In this document: one piece after another, positions 22,958 through 35,040 of the stretch
Numbering within the stretch: position 1 is the first letter of the stretch
Layout of the letters: each line of letters starts with the position of its first letter
Source: Panopea generosa
Lineage: Eukaryota; Mollusca; Bivalvia; Adapedonta; Hiatellidae
Reading direction: 5' to 3'
Length of the DNA: 64,000 nt
Assembly (NCBI GenBank): GCA_029582155.1
Contig: CM055909.1
Coordinates: 18,462,301 to 18,526,300 of the forward strand
The notes under the pieces: model-generated
Seen by the model: the letters and a program-made list of their open reading frames with translations, nothing else
Told to the model about the DNA's origin: nothing
The model's database searches: none
Translations under genes and position numbers: made by a program

Positions 22958-23559
22958 TGGATAATTGTGTTAAAAAAAAACTTGCAATAGAAAGATTCAG
23001 ACAGAAAAACACAATGCTGAGTACCTATTTGGACCAGCGTAAGAGGGATTAATCGACGGCGTGTATGTGGCAAACAAGCAGAAGCGGTGGGCTGATTTAA
23101 TTATTCATATATACTAAACGGAACAGTTAACCTGCCATTTTTGTATTTCCGATATATTCGTCAATATAGCGAGTAGTATTCCAAATTTTAAAAAAGAATT
23201 GCGTAATACCTTTGAAAAAAGTATACAAAATGTCTGGTAATAATTTGTCCGGAGGTGGGTTAACTAGTCGGCTCAGTATATTAAACAACTATTTCACAAG
23301 TTGTTCACCATGGTCATTACTCAGTTTGTTAAAACATGCTAGAAATATACAAATGGATGCTCCATGAAATGGGACCTTTGGTTTAAGCTCTATGAGAAAA
23401 AAAAACATAATGATCGTGAGCCAATTACTAAATTAAAAATAAAACAATAAAGTATACCGACAAACAAAGCGTATGTAATTTGGAACATTTCGACAAAATA
23501 ATATTTTCAATAATAAAAGATCATTCATGTAAGATTATCTACATGTTTCCTTTGGAACA
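22958..23559. repeat. Duplication-unit tail (partner about 39415-39900)
   Basis: No gene is seen. The part 23100-23300 resembles 39415-39790: AACGGAACAGTTAACC against AACGGAACAGATAACCC, and ATACAAAATGTC with GGAGGTGGGTTAAC against ATAAAATGTC with GGTGGCGGATCAGC. This places the boundary between the tandem lectin-gene copies near 23.5 kb. Confidence 0.55.
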
Positions 23560-24055
23560 GTTGTTCTTCTTTAGACGATCAAAGCGAAAACAAGGTATAC
23601 GTTTAAGTTAGCGGGTAAGAAATAATCTAATAATTGAACTAGAACTAGACATTTATTTTAATGTACTGAGATAAAAGCGCATGACTGTTACCCAGCTACT
23701 TCAGAGATACATGTTAACTTATCGATCACGAGGGACAATCATTAAAGTGATCCTTCATTGAATTCATTTGAAATTGAAAAGTGACGCTCTATTGTCTGGA
23801 ATTTTGAAATGTATTTGAACAAATATTGTTCTGAAAGATTCGTCCAAACATGTTCGAAATGGTACATGGTAAAAACATTATAACTAACAGTTACACTAAA
23901 ATGTGTAACAAATGTCAATATTCTGATTACTATAAGTTTTAAATATAAAATGAGAGAAAATGCATGTTTGTGTAACAGAAGTAAAGGAAATGGCAAAAAA
24001 AAGGTAAAGATGTTTTTACTTTAGTCTGAACGTTTTGCCAGATTTCGAATATTTT
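23560..24055 (+). repeat. Start of duplication unit 2 (partner 1-345)
   Basis: Diverged copy of the window start, ending in TACTTTAGTCTGAACGTTTT, which aligns with 297-320. The corresponding site in copy 1 runs into LINE sequence; here it runs into AT-rich DNA, so this copy represents the uninterrupted allele. No exon is confirmed. Confidence 0.6.
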
Positions 24056-25003
24056 TCAGCACGATCATTTGATTTTGATTTTGTTTAAAATACTGAACTA
24101 AATGTTATATGATGTAATATGCATCAGAACGGACAATATTGTCACGCACATCCAAATTACGAAAGTATCAGAGTTGGATTATTAGGGGTAATGAAAATGC
24201 AACACCCTTCGCGCAACGCTTAATGTGTTCCATGATTCCAGTGTATCAGAAATAATACCAACAGTCTAGAACTTATATCCAAACCTATTTCATATTTTCT
24301 TTGAATCTGCAATTTTCAAATATACCAATGACATCAGACGTACCGGTACAATAGAACTCGGAATTATATCGAAGAAAATTTGTTAGTAATGTGTGTATCG
24401 CCTATCTGACAGCTTCTTATCCCCGCCAGATACTTCATTAGGGTATCCGAAACTCACGCTCTATTCTTATAGCCCATATGCTTTTCTCTTCATTGGGAAC
24501 ATGATATCGCCGTTATAAGTATATATATTCAATGCAAAAAGCAATTTACTTGGTCTTTACCGGTTCTATTATCTTCAGTTTCAGGTCTGTTACAAACTAA
24601 TATAACAACATGGAGTTCCCTTCTTGTACCACAAATCATAGTAATTTAATGTTTACCAACCTGTTATTCAAATTCGTCGTTGAACGAACAGACAAAACAA
24701 CTTTTTGTCACTGCTATGTAGCGGTTCCCAGTGAGAGATTTTATAGATTTGCATCTATTTTTCTAAATTACAAACTGTTAGTGTTTGTAATAATTAAATG
24801 TTTAAGTGACCAACAAGAATAACAAGAAAACGTTGTGTTTTTTTGTGGGGTTTTTTATTTGTTTTTTACTTTAGTTTGACTTCTGAAGAAAAAATTGCGT
24901 TTTTGCTTTATGTACATCAAACGACTTTAAAACGTATAGTTTACTGAAACAATGTCAAAAACTGAATAAGGATATAGTTTACTGAAACAAAAACTGAATA
25001 AAT

Positions 25004-25094
<91 letters not shown>

Positions 25095-25439
25095 TTCCAT
25101 GAAAACACTGAATGTGTCCATCAAAACATTCCCAAGTGTAGTCTTGCCTGCTACCTTCACCTAAAATATGAATACATATACTATATAATCAAAGTATGGA
25201 CTGGATTCAAATTCATTTGTGTCTATTACTTTTATAATATCAAGCCGGTGTGTCTGTCAAATAACACTTCCACAACCTGGCGCCCACATTTCTGAATTTG
25301 CATTTTTTTTTAATATTGGTAACATATTGTAGGTTAAAGTTGCACAAATATATATTTCTCTGTCATTTACCTGGGATGTTAACATGTATATGACTGTTGG
25401 TTTGCTGCCTTGGTTGTTAATTGAAGGGAAATTGCTAAA
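24056..25439. other. Gene-free stretch with a (TA)n tract
   Basis: No gene is recognised. A (TA)n microsatellite of about 80 bp lies at 25011-25090. The 70-codon frame at 24610-24822 has no motif and is not called. Confidence 0.55.
25011..25090. repeat. (TA)n microsatellite
   Basis: Nearly uninterrupted TA dinucleotides for about 80 bp. The Tyr/Ile frame on the minus strand is an artefact. Confidence 0.95.
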
Positions 25440-25512
25440 ATGGACGCTGGAAATTATATCAGATTTATACTGTCGTTAAATTTATATATGTTTACAAAAG
25501 GGTTCATTTACA
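25440..25512 (+). CDS. Candidate signal-peptide exon, lectin/PAN gene copy 2
   Basis: ATG at 25440 in a favourable context (AAAATGG) opens 24 codons, MDAGNYIRFILSLNLYMF and then TKGFIY, ending in phase 1 at a GTGAGT donor (25513). The residues form a short hydrophobic core followed by a plausible signal-peptidase site. Phase 1 is what the first lectin exon at 31644 requires, and the junction would read FIYS then LENAALGKPAY, the usual start of an F-type lectin. Position, phase and secretion logic support it, but no homologous exon was found in copy 1, and the intron would be 6.1 kb. Transcript evidence is needed. Confidence 0.5.
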
Positions 25513-27597
25513 GTGAGTATTTTCAGTTTTATTTTACATTTAAAATATATATGTATTTAAAGTTAAACCAGAGACCTATTATAATTTATCATTAAATATT
25601 TTGGGTTTTTTAATTGTGAAATTCAAATAAGCAAATTGTTCATTGTATGACATGGTATTTGAATTTTAATAACATTTTTATTTTGAACTGAAATTTAAAA
25701 TTAAGTATACGTATGTTTGATTGCATTTCGCTCTCGTGTCTATTAACAGTACCTAGTGTTGTATTTGATAAACCGTCACTCTATCCGATTTGTTCTATAA
25801 ATTTTCATAACAAAAGACTATATTGGGAATATATCTTTTAATCATCTTTAATTATGCAAATAGCCTTTCAGTGTTATTGTGCATACTGGTCCTGAATGTG
25901 ATATATCTTCAAGAAACTACGATGATTGAAGGGAACAGTAATAACGTTTAAAGCGTGATGGAGCAGTGGCACTAGAATACCTGTCCGGGTTCGTGTAAAG
26001 TAATTTTCTTTAGATTTATATGATTTTAACTTTAAATTTATATTTCACAATTATTTCAATAAAAGTCACTTTTCAACGGAAGACTGATCCAGTTTTAACA
26101 TTGAAAACTGACCCGACCGTTATATAATGACCCACCCACACGTGAAAAATTGACCCTCGTTAAAATCTGATCACCAACAGTTGGAAACTGACCGAATAGT
26201 CGGCCGGACCATATTTCAACATTGAAAACTGCTTTGATAAATTTGGATATTGTCGTGGATCTAAAGTGTGAATTATAACCGGAAAATGTTGATATACGAT
26301 ATATATTTATATATATAAATGACTGGTATACTATAGATACATTGTTTCATTGGTGATAACAGGTGTGCTATCGGAATGGTGTTTGTTGGAATTGCTTTTC
26401 GTTAGTGCGGTTGTTGTTTCACAAGGGCATCGGCGTCACACTTTCGGTTAAAATTTTGCAAGCAAGTTACTTTCATGTCAATATCTCAGTAACCACCTAC
26501 TGGATTGATTTGAAACGTCACCAAGTCTTCAGGGTTATCAAACAATCACTCTTTAATTATGTGCAAATTATGGCCATTGTTCGACTTAGAAATGCCGGTT
26601 AAAGTTTTCAGTAAATCTTGATAGGATGCACATATCTCTGTAACCTCATATGCGATTACTTTGAAACAACACTAACACCCTCGTGTTATTAAACATAGTC
26701 TTCCAGCTATTCCATATACCTCTGAGGTTGATTTTGACAACAATTATACACATTATCTGCATTTGTATATTTAGTATATTTAACACTCATCTGACCCGCG
26801 GAGAGGGCCGGATTTAATGGTGGAAGACCTTGTGGCCCAACCCAATTTCTATATTATAAATAGAAATAAAATATGTTCAAACCACAAACAAACATCTTGG
26901 TTAAACATCTTTCTGACTTAAAACGTTTAATAACTCAGAAACAGATATAGAACCCAAAACTTAACAACACTCACTTGTGTGTGAAAAGTTGATGTGCGTA
27001 ACAAATAATATAACTTGGTCAGGTCTTTAGTATTTATTGACAAAGCGAATAGTCCAGGGCGCTGTCTTACGGATATGTCTTGTTTTTCCACTAATAAGTT
27101 CTTATTTTCGATGCAATTCATTATCTTTTTTGTTATATGCAACTATATTTTAACATAAACGATAATGCAGATTTGTACATTGTTGTTGAGGTAGTTGCAT
27201 TACATTATATAGTGATATGATTAAATTAAATGGTTCCTGGTGCGTAGCTTGGCTGAAAACGATGTGTAAGCACATTTTTATAGGGGGTCCGGGGACATAC
27301 TCCCCTTATTTTTTCCAGCTAGACTGTCGTAGATGCTTTTTGGCGTATATTTTTTCTTTTGTTTTCAGGGGGCTGGATATTCATAATACTTACCTTGATT
27401 TCTTTGTTTAATAACCAAATAAATTTATAACAAATATAATGTTTTAAGGTTGTTCACTTTAATAAAGGGACAAATGAAGTAGCCTTCTGTTTCATGGTTT
27501 CAAGTGGTTACTATTTTCAAACAACAGGTGTTGAATGTTTATCACTCAGATACACATAAATTGACATAATTACTTGTATATATGTATGCATATACAT
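25513..27597. other. Intron sequence, copy 2, with degenerate dispersed repeats
   Basis: No exon is recognised. Around 26060-26230 are repeated motifs such as TTCAACATTGAAAACTG and AACTGACC; similar words recur at 29640-29755. At 26430-26740 two diverged units of about 150 bp share GGTTAAA, ATCTC(A/T)GTAACC and TTTGAAAC; these make up the 79-codon frame at 26363-26602, which I do not regard as a gene. Confidence 0.5.
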
Positions 27598-27872
27598 TGA
27601 TGATGATAACTTTATTTACCGTCGCCATCGGCGACGCCTCTAAGAGAGTACTAGTAATTTTCGATTTTTGAAGAATTGTGCAGAGATACAGAAGACACTT
27701 CTGTAGTGTCCCTGGTTCTTTTACATGCCCGATGTTAAGCACAGATACATGGGACGTCGATATTTGTTAAAGTTTCACCAGAAAGACTGATCGGTATTTT
27801 CAGTTGGAGGAGCAGGTGATCAAACCTGCGACCCTTGAGTTCACAGTCTAAGGCCTTAACCACTGGATCACT
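27598..27872 (-). mobile_element. tRNA-derived SINE, family D
   Basis: On the minus strand the element begins with a tRNA-like head (GTGATCCAGTGGTTAAGGCC, then GGTCGCAGGTTTGATCACC), runs through a unique body with CTACAGAAGTGTCTTC, and ends in GTAAATAAAGTTATCATCAT. Only one copy is in this window. The head has A- and B-box-like elements but is too degenerate for a working tRNA. Confidence 0.65.
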
Positions 27873-28124
27873 TATCCACTCATACAGTACGGATGAGGAT
27901 GTTCAACTGTGCCGCAATGCGGAAAGTCATTTAAGAAAATCTATAGTTTTTTGCATTTTGTATGACGCAAACACGGTGATTACACAATCAACATATATGT
28001 TACACTGTAAAGGGTTATTCCGAAGTAATCAGAGTCTGCATTTCAGGATTAGCCTTAAAGCGCGTCATAACGTACATTTCATGAATAGTCTGAAGTATTT
28101 CATACCCGTACATACCAATATTAG

Positions 28125-28452
28125 TTTGTTTGTTGTTGTAGTTGTTGTATGGTGTTTAGCGTCGCTTTCAACAATTTTTCAGTCATATCGCGACGGTGTC
28201 TGCTTGAGACAGTATTCTAAGCGCTGGCACACTGGAGTATCATGCTGCAGACACATGGTATGATACCCAACCCAGTCACATTATACTGACACCGGGCCGA
28301 CCAGACCTAGAACTCTCCTCTAAATGCTGAGCGTCAAGCGAAGAAGCTTCTAGTACCATTTTTAAAGTCTTTGGTATGACCCGGCCGGGGATTGAACCCA
28401 CGACCTTCCGCATGCGAGGCGGACGCTCTACCACTAGACTACGCCGCGGTCT
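28125..28452 (-). mobile_element. tRNA-derived SINE, family B (MetaSINE-like), better-preserved copy
   Basis: The minus strand reads GACCGCGGCGTAGTCTAGTG, then GTAGAGCGTCCGCC and GTGGGTTCAATCCCCGGCC. This is a tRNA-like head with clear A and B boxes. The body matches 22655-22957, and the element ends in AAAGCGACGCTAAACACCAT followed by an (AAC)n-like tail. The frame at 27835-28263 is produced by this element and the SINE beside it. Confidence 0.85.
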
Positions 28453-29765
28453 GTAATCCCGTCATTAAGGACCTACATGAAGCATTATCATTGTTTGTCC
28501 ATTCTACAATCACATTAGAGATAAATATATACAATCATATTACACCGGACGACAAAGTATGGTAAAGTTTATAGATTAAATACAAACCGAAAATCGTTGT
28601 TAACATAATTAGCATCATTTTGGACAAAAGCTTTCAAATGCAGATACAATCTGATAAATTACGTGTAACAATCACATAGTACATAAACATGTTAATTAAA
28701 AATAGCATTATTTACTTACTAATACTGCTCGGCGAATACTATTTTACAAGAGTTTGCAAAATGATTTTGTTTAAAACAACTCTCACCAATATTGATTTAG
28801 AACATTTTATATTGTATATATAGACATCAGATTGCATGCACTAAAACTGTTTGTATATGGCGATGAGCTATGATACTCAAGTCTTAATAAAATTTCTGTT
28901 CTGTTGTTTCGTACACTATTATATCATCACCAACATTATATGACAAACCTGGAGAGACATATAAACAATTCGTATTTTACTTAATCTACATTAAACACGC
29001 ACATATCTTACCAACAACACGACCTAACATTTCTGAATGACACAATTCCATGGCTAAATATCCTGCTACCACATCTACTTTTTATATCAAGATATATAAA
29101 TCAAATACTTGATAAGGCTATTAAAGTCGGATAATGTTAGTTTAAATTGTATATATCAGAGTACATATGAAGACTGTGAAAATGGGAAAATAAATTAGTT
29201 ATCAAGTGTAAAATATATGTTATATAACTATGGGTTTATGTTTGTTTGCGGGATGATCCAACTAATGGTATAGATAAAAATTTTTTTATAATATTTCGCC
29301 AAAGAATAGAGATTGTTTTATTCAAAACTGGAACGCATATCTCATATCAAATATAGATCTCAACGTTTTATACAGAAATGTAAAATTAACTTTTGATTTC
29401 TCAGAAAAGAAAGGTGTAGGCCTACAGTGCGTATAGTAAGCTACGCTCCCGGGTTTGCATGAATTATGTCAATGTCAGTTTGAATAGGAATTGTTTTATT
29501 GTTTTAATCACTAACTGCTATAGCATCCATTTGTAATCATAGCCACCGATCGTAACAAAGCTTACCAGGGTTTATGTTTAATTGTTGCAACATGCAACAT
29601 CTGTCATGTGATGTTTCGCTAATATTTAACAAAACCGTTAAAAAAGGACCCCATATCTGATTAAAATTTAACACTGATCAATTTTCAACGGCTATTTTGA
29701 TTGATCATAATTTAATGTTGAAAATGATCAGGCTCAATTTTCAACGGGGACAAAACTTAATGTTA
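28453..29765. other. Gene-free intron stretch, copy 2
   Basis: AT-rich sequence without recognised exon or RNA. Its last part (29640-29755) contains inverted and direct copies of ATTTTCAACG and TAATGTTGAAAA, related to 26060-26230. Confidence 0.5.
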
Positions 29766-30047
29766 CAGCGGGTCTGATTAGCTCAGTCTTTAACGCGTCC
29801 GAGTATCAAACCATGGGTCGCGAGTGCAATTCCCCGCCCGGCCACAGTCTCCGTGATGATTGACATATGACATTGCATTTCATTGTCATTCGTCTCTCAC
29901 CGCTGATTCAATTGAGAAAGTTATCAGTTACTTGAGAAGATGGGTGTGCTCAGGTAATGGTTTACTTTCCAGGATCTGGGGAAAGAGTGGTCGTATCGTC
30001 TGTAAGCACTCGATGGCACAAACTGACGCTAAAATTCAAACCAAACC
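29766..30047 (+). mobile_element. tRNA-derived SINE, family A, diverged copy
   Basis: The tRNA-like head GGGTCTGATTAGCTCAGTC with B box GCAATTCCCCGCCC is followed by the family body (GTCTCCGTGATGATTGACAT, ATTCGTCTCTCACCGCTGAT). Seven copies of this family are visible in the window; the best is 60546-60833. Confidence 0.8.
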
Positions 30048-31643
30048 AATAACAGTTAGTGAAATAAGAGGTTTTTTTAACTATAAAAATAGTGAGCATA
30101 AATTAGCATCATTTATTTACTAATTTCAATGAAGTGTAAACAATATCCATAAGAAGATCGTGATGAATATTATTTAACACGAGTCTGTGTGTATTCAATT
30201 GGTGCATTAAGAAATACATCGCGCTTGATTGTTATATTCATCTTTGTATTTGTGTCTTGCTTCCCTGTTCGAAAAGAAAAAAATAGTTTTAAAAGAGACA
30301 CACCAGGTTGTAAACACACAGTTCTTAATTCTTGTCTACAATGGTATGGATGGCTTATTCATTTGGGATGTCTTTTATTTTAATATTGGCCAAATAATGA
30401 TACCAGGTTAAAGCTTATGTCATGGCGATATGTTGGTTTTAATTGCTGTTTCGCACTCAAGCTGAAGTAGCCCTGCATGTCATGAGTTGTCATGAGTTGT
30501 ACACAGTTACGGTTATTGTCGCAAATATATAACGTTTGTTGGTGGTTGAGGAGATATTTTACCGGTGACATTGATCAAAACGATCAGCTATTGCAACTGT
30601 TCTATGATCCAGGCAAAACTGATAAATCAGAGGTATACAAGCTTCTGACGCGATTGCTAAATAGAATGTGGTGAGTTTGCTATGTTGCGCGATGAACGGT
30701 ATCTAGTGATATTTTTGAAAATTGGTTTGTTGTTATTATTAGGTTCAATAAGTTTCTAGTTGGTTTAAAACTGTATTTGTCATACACTTGAAAAAGACAA
30801 ACATAATATGTGTAGCGCATTCGAATGGTTCAGGTTTCTTCCCAGCGACAAAAGAAAAGCAAGTTCAGACATGTTAATGTCCCCAATCAAAATTATATTT
30901 GGTTAAAAATCAGGCTTGCAGTGGCTTATATAATCATCATCTAAAGCACTTCTTTCCGGTAGTGATTCTGAGAAATATACTTCATTTTCAGCAAGGTGGA
31001 ATATTCTGTTTATTTTCTATTTAGGCTTATTCCTAGCGATAAACTCTCCATGGTTATTTCAGACATGTTAATGTCCAAATTCAAAATTACATTTGGCTAA
31101 GCATCATTGTTACAGCAGCTTCTTTTGAATGGGGTCCTCAGGACTGCTTTAACCTAAGTGTATTCCTTAGAAAGTGATATATAAAACCAACGTATGCAGA
31201 TGTCTTTCAATGTTGATAATGTTATCGATAATTTTTATACAAGTTTTTTTTATTTTTGCTTATGAGATTATACGAAATTCGGGTAATACAAATGAATCAC
31301 TGATTAAAATAATGGCTGACATATACAGGATATCACGATTAGGACATGTTTGAAATTGTAACAATTAATACTCATATAAATACCGGTTGTCTTTGTTTTA
31401 GATATTGTACTTCCAATGGTTTGTATTGTATGAAACAACAACAAACTTTACATTACATCACAAGTGACACTGGTATATATGTCGAAATCCCGTATTGTCG
31501 AATATGGGGATTACAGGCCATTTAGCTTTAAGAGATAACACACAAAAATGAATCAGCGTGAAGCTGAATATTGCAAACCTGTGAAGCAATCTAAAAGTTT
31601 AGTTTACAGTAAAGTCTTATTCAACTAATATTTTTACATCCAG
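30048..31643. other. Intron stretch before the first lectin exon, copy 2
   Basis: No exon is confirmed. Two related blocks (30830-30910 and 31015-31110) share CC(C/T)AGCGA and CAGACATGTTAATGTCC. They resemble 5900-5990 in copy 1, so this flank belongs to the duplication unit and has a small internal duplication. The region ends in ACATCCAG before the exon. Confidence 0.5.
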
Positions 31644-31862
31644 GTCTGGAGAACGCTGCACTAGGAAAACCAGCGTATCAGGTAGATGTCAGCCATAATG
31701 GGTTTGCTAACTTGGCGGTGGATGGTGGACTGTCGCAAATTTATGGCGGCGGTTCCTGCACGCACACGGTTACGTACTTATCACCATGGTGGTATGTCGA
31801 TCTGGAAACTGAATATGTCATCGATCACGTTGTTGTATACAAACGTTTAGACAGCTGTTGTT
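31644..31862 (+). CDS. F-type lectin domain, exon 1 (lectin/PAN gene copy 2)
   Basis: This 219-nt exon lies between a CCAG acceptor and a GTACGT donor (31863), phase 1 at both ends, the same length as its paralogue at 6740-6958. It encodes LENAALGKPAYQ, FANLAVDGG, SCTHTV, SPWWYVDL, VIDHVVVYKR and LDSCC. The His-to-Arg spacing is again 26. Compared with copy 1 there are scattered substitutions and no stop or frameshift, so it looks constrained. I cannot find the second half of the lectin domain downstream, so this copy may make a truncated product, be a pseudogene, or be alternatively spliced. Confidence 0.85.
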
Positions 31863-32186
31863 GTACGTCTAGTCTTAAAGGGACACACGACCATTTTGAA
31901 TAATTTTCTCCAAACACTGTTTGTGAAAAATGTTCTCAGTAGTTGACGGTAATCATAACATAACTACATGATTCAATTAAAATACCAAAATGTGTTTGAC
32001 GTCAACCTTAATTCCTTTTATTTTTTGAAAAAGGTCTTCGGCATCTTTATTTTGCACAATTTTTAGAGATAATTTACAACAGATATATCAGTTGTTCTTA
32101 TCAGTAACACAAAGAAAGAGCAATATGGTTCTATTCAACATCACTTGCTTTGTAAAAACCCATGATAAGTTTATTACTAAGAAGGG

Positions 32187-32390
32187 CCCTCCGGGCCGAG
32201 TGGTCTAAGGCGCCGTCTTAAGATCACTTACCTCTCACCTCTAAGTTCGTAGGTTCGAGTCTCGCTGGCTCCAAAAACTTTTTGTGAGAAAGTTTCCAGT
32301 TACTTGCGGAAGGACGATGGTTGTTCTAAGTATACTAAGTGAATCGGACTCTCAAACCGAGTATAAAATGTACAATTTGAATTGACATAC
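32187..32390 (+). mobile_element. tRNA-Leu-like SINE, family C, copy 1
   Basis: GGGCCGAGTGGTCTAAGGCG with a long variable region and the B box GTAGGTTCGAGTCTCGC resembles a tRNA-Leu. It is followed by a SINE body (CCAGTTACTTGCGGAAGGAC). The acceptor stem is not complementary, so I call a SINE rather than a tRNA gene. Confidence 0.65.
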
Positions 32391-32812
32391 ATATTATATA
32401 GACATGTGACACAAACGCTCGCACTTTTATAGCGAATGATAAACATAGAAGATATGTAAAATATGTTTATAATGTGACATTCTCTCCAAATCTCAGCAAA
32501 TAAAAACCCGATTCGGTAATATGATCATTTGTTTAATGCGGATATGCTTGGGGTGGTAATATACCGATACTTTCTTATGCGATTCCGTATCTGCGGTAGT
32601 ACATATATGCCATATTTGGTTATTTTGACTTTAACATGGGATCTACCTTGTAATCTGACTTCTTTGAGTGTTCTTTTGTTTACAATATGATATGGTATTT
32701 TCCCAGTATGCATACGTTGTACAAACACATAATACGATTTTTATGCATTGGTGGTGAACAACTGTTAATTTCTTTATGGGTTGGCAATCGCAAGTCAGTT
32801 TAAAATCATGAA

Positions 32813-33060
32813 CCATGACCGAGTGGTTTAAAGAGCTGTCGTCTAATAACCACTTATCGTTCACCGCTGCGGTCGTGGGTTCGAACCAAGATTGGATCAA
32901 ACCCTTAATTTGAGAAGAGTGCCAGTCGCTTGCAGAAGATAATGGTTTTTTGTCAAATTCATTTTGAGGCATTCATCCACCAATAAAACTGGATATACCG
33001 TAAATCACCTGCCGTGTGTTAAAAAAAGGCGTTAAATAAATGAAATAAGTAAATAAGTAA
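32813..33060 (+). mobile_element. tRNA-Leu-like SINE, family C, copy 2
   Basis: The head ACCGAGTGGTTTAAAGAGCT and B box GTGGGTTCGAACC precede a body (GCCAGTCGCTTGCAGAAGAT, CACCAATAAAACTGGATATA) and a GCGTTAAATAAATG tail with an A-rich end. The minus-strand fragment at 61440-61580 matches its body. Confidence 0.7.
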
Positions 33061-33575
33061 CACCTAAATAACGGACAACGCGTTGTATTACATAAATCAG
33101 AGATATCAGAAAACTTGTCATGTAACGATCTACCTCACCAACATAAGCATAAAATAGCGATATTGAGAATCCATTTCGCCATTGATATTACATTAAATTT
33201 TATCTTGTTTCTTATTGCATATTACTTCTTGTTTCGGTAAATAGGTTTTATGCGTAGTGACAATAGAAACATAATTACATTGATAAAACATGCCACAAAA
33301 TAGTAATACGAGCGATAAGTATACGATGTCGATACAACTTTAATTATATGTTTCATTATGACGCTCAGACTAACAACTATTTATGACAAGTATAAAATAC
33401 GTATTTGAATAATAAACATTTACGCAACAAGCATATGCACGTTTGAACGTTATAACAGTTATGGCTTGTTAAATATATTTCCCTACATACACCGAAAAAC
33501 TTAAGAAACGCAGCACTCAGATATACAGCAATAAACATTGAGTTCTCTATTGATTTTTATAAAATTTATTTTATT

Positions 33576-33840
33576 ATGCTCCCCTAAAGGGGGGAAGCAT
33601 ACAGTCGCCGCTTCGTCCATGCATCTGTCCGTCTGTGCGTCCCCAAGATCTTGCCCGGGCTTTTTCTCTACAACCTATGGTATGAATTTTATGAAACATG
33701 CTAGGATACATCACTACCGAATGGAGATGCGCATAGTGTATTTTTGTTACGGTTCGATGATTTTTAATGGAGTTATGGCCTTTTAATTCAGTGTCAAACA
33801 CTCACTTGTGGAGCATCCATCGGTCCCACTGATATTTTTT
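33576..33840 (-). mobile_element. Short tandem-core element (one core unit) with terminal hairpin
   Basis: One end is a GC-rich hairpin (GCTCCCCTAAAGGGGGGAAGC) and the other carries GGAGCATCCATCGGTCCCAC. The core (AAACATGCTAGGATACATCA and the GTTATGGCC word) is the reverse complement of one unit of the array at 51030-52163. It is therefore the minimal version of that element, inserted in the opposite orientation. The architecture recalls the pearl-type elements of bivalves; I have not verified that. Confidence 0.7.
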
Positions 33841-34675
33841 TGTTTAATAATGTAACATCATTCTACTCTATTGCGAGTGTCACATTTTATTATTGATTTT
33901 GAAACATACAGCGCCCGTTACAAAAGTTAACAAAATCAGTATTTGTATTGCTTCCTTGCGCATTGATGTCAGATGATCGAGATTCCAGTTTTGCAAACAT
34001 GTATTTTTACATTCTAAACTTTTTTGTTTCAGCACCTGTCAGTTCCATTATACATGATAATACCTAATGTAACCCATTTAAAGATAAAATAACTGAAACA
34101 ATAGATAAATCAATACAAAAGTTATTGTTAAAATTTCTGTTGTTTACATTGAACTTGTAGATTTTTTAATAGCTTTATGCGGATAATGAAACAATGTATT
34201 ACTTGACGCAGTAAATGCGTTTTTGTAAAAAGTGGGCATTTAAAAAAGTGCCAAGTATAGCATACTAACCGGGATACATGTAAAGGTTGTTCAAATATGC
34301 TTTCAAAGAGTAGAGGAGGGCGGTTTACTCGATTATTAAGATAGATGGACATCAAAGTGAATACCATTTACACCATTAGAAATATTTGCTTTGCACTGCT
34401 TTGTACTGCATTCACACAATACATATTGCGTGGGTAGTTTTGATATGGTGGGACTGTAGAGAAGCGTGTAATTTGTCATATCATAGTGTTTTACTTTTGT
34501 AATATGCCTTGTATAACCTGTTAATTACCCTTCATGTATATGTTAATCAATCTAGTTTACAGACACCAAATGCAGGTCAACTGTATAACGATTATGTAGC
34601 ATAATGTTTTCACCTTGCAACTGGCACCAACATAAACATAAGTACATAAAAAATGTACTCCAAAATGAAAAAGGT

Positions 34676-34931
34676 ATCTAAAAAGCTCAGTCGGTAGCAC
34701 GTCTGACCATCAATCCAGGGGTCGTGAGTTCAAATCCCCGCCCGGTCACATTCAGCGTGATGATTGGTATACGACATTGCGTATTATTATCATTCGTCTC
34801 TCACCACAGATTCAAGTGGGAAAGTTATTAGTTATCATGCGCAGGGTGTGCTTGAGTATTGGTTAACCTTCCAGGATATCAGGAAAGAGTAGTTAGGTTA
34901 ACTGATCGTCTATTAACCCTCAATCAATCAA
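34676..34931 (+). mobile_element. tRNA-derived SINE, family A
   Basis: Starts within the tRNA-like head (AGCTCAGTCGGTAGCACGTC, GAGTTCAAATCCCCGCCCGG), continues with the body and ends in CTCAATCAATCAAAA. The first bases of the head are replaced or lost. Confidence 0.85.
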
Positions 34932-35040
34932 AATTAGGCTGGATCCATTTTAAGTACGAATGAGACTAACAAAACCGGCAAATAAAGGAACAACCATTGA
35001 ATTAATTGTATTAAAACTGACTAGTTATTAACCTAATGTA

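Larger units (their letters stand above)
31863..35040. other. Intron sequence after lectin exon, copy 2 (SINE-rich)
   Basis: No second lectin exon is found here. The stretch contains two family C SINEs, a short tandem-core element and a family A SINE, listed separately. Remaining sequence is AT-rich without motifs. Confidence 0.6.

Noticed and set aside
24927..25160. 77-codon Tyr/Ile frame on the minus strand
   Set aside because: It is the (TA)n microsatellite.
32187..32275. Possible tRNA-Leu gene
   Set aside because: The acceptor ends do not pair and a SINE body follows; treated as a tRNA-derived SINE.
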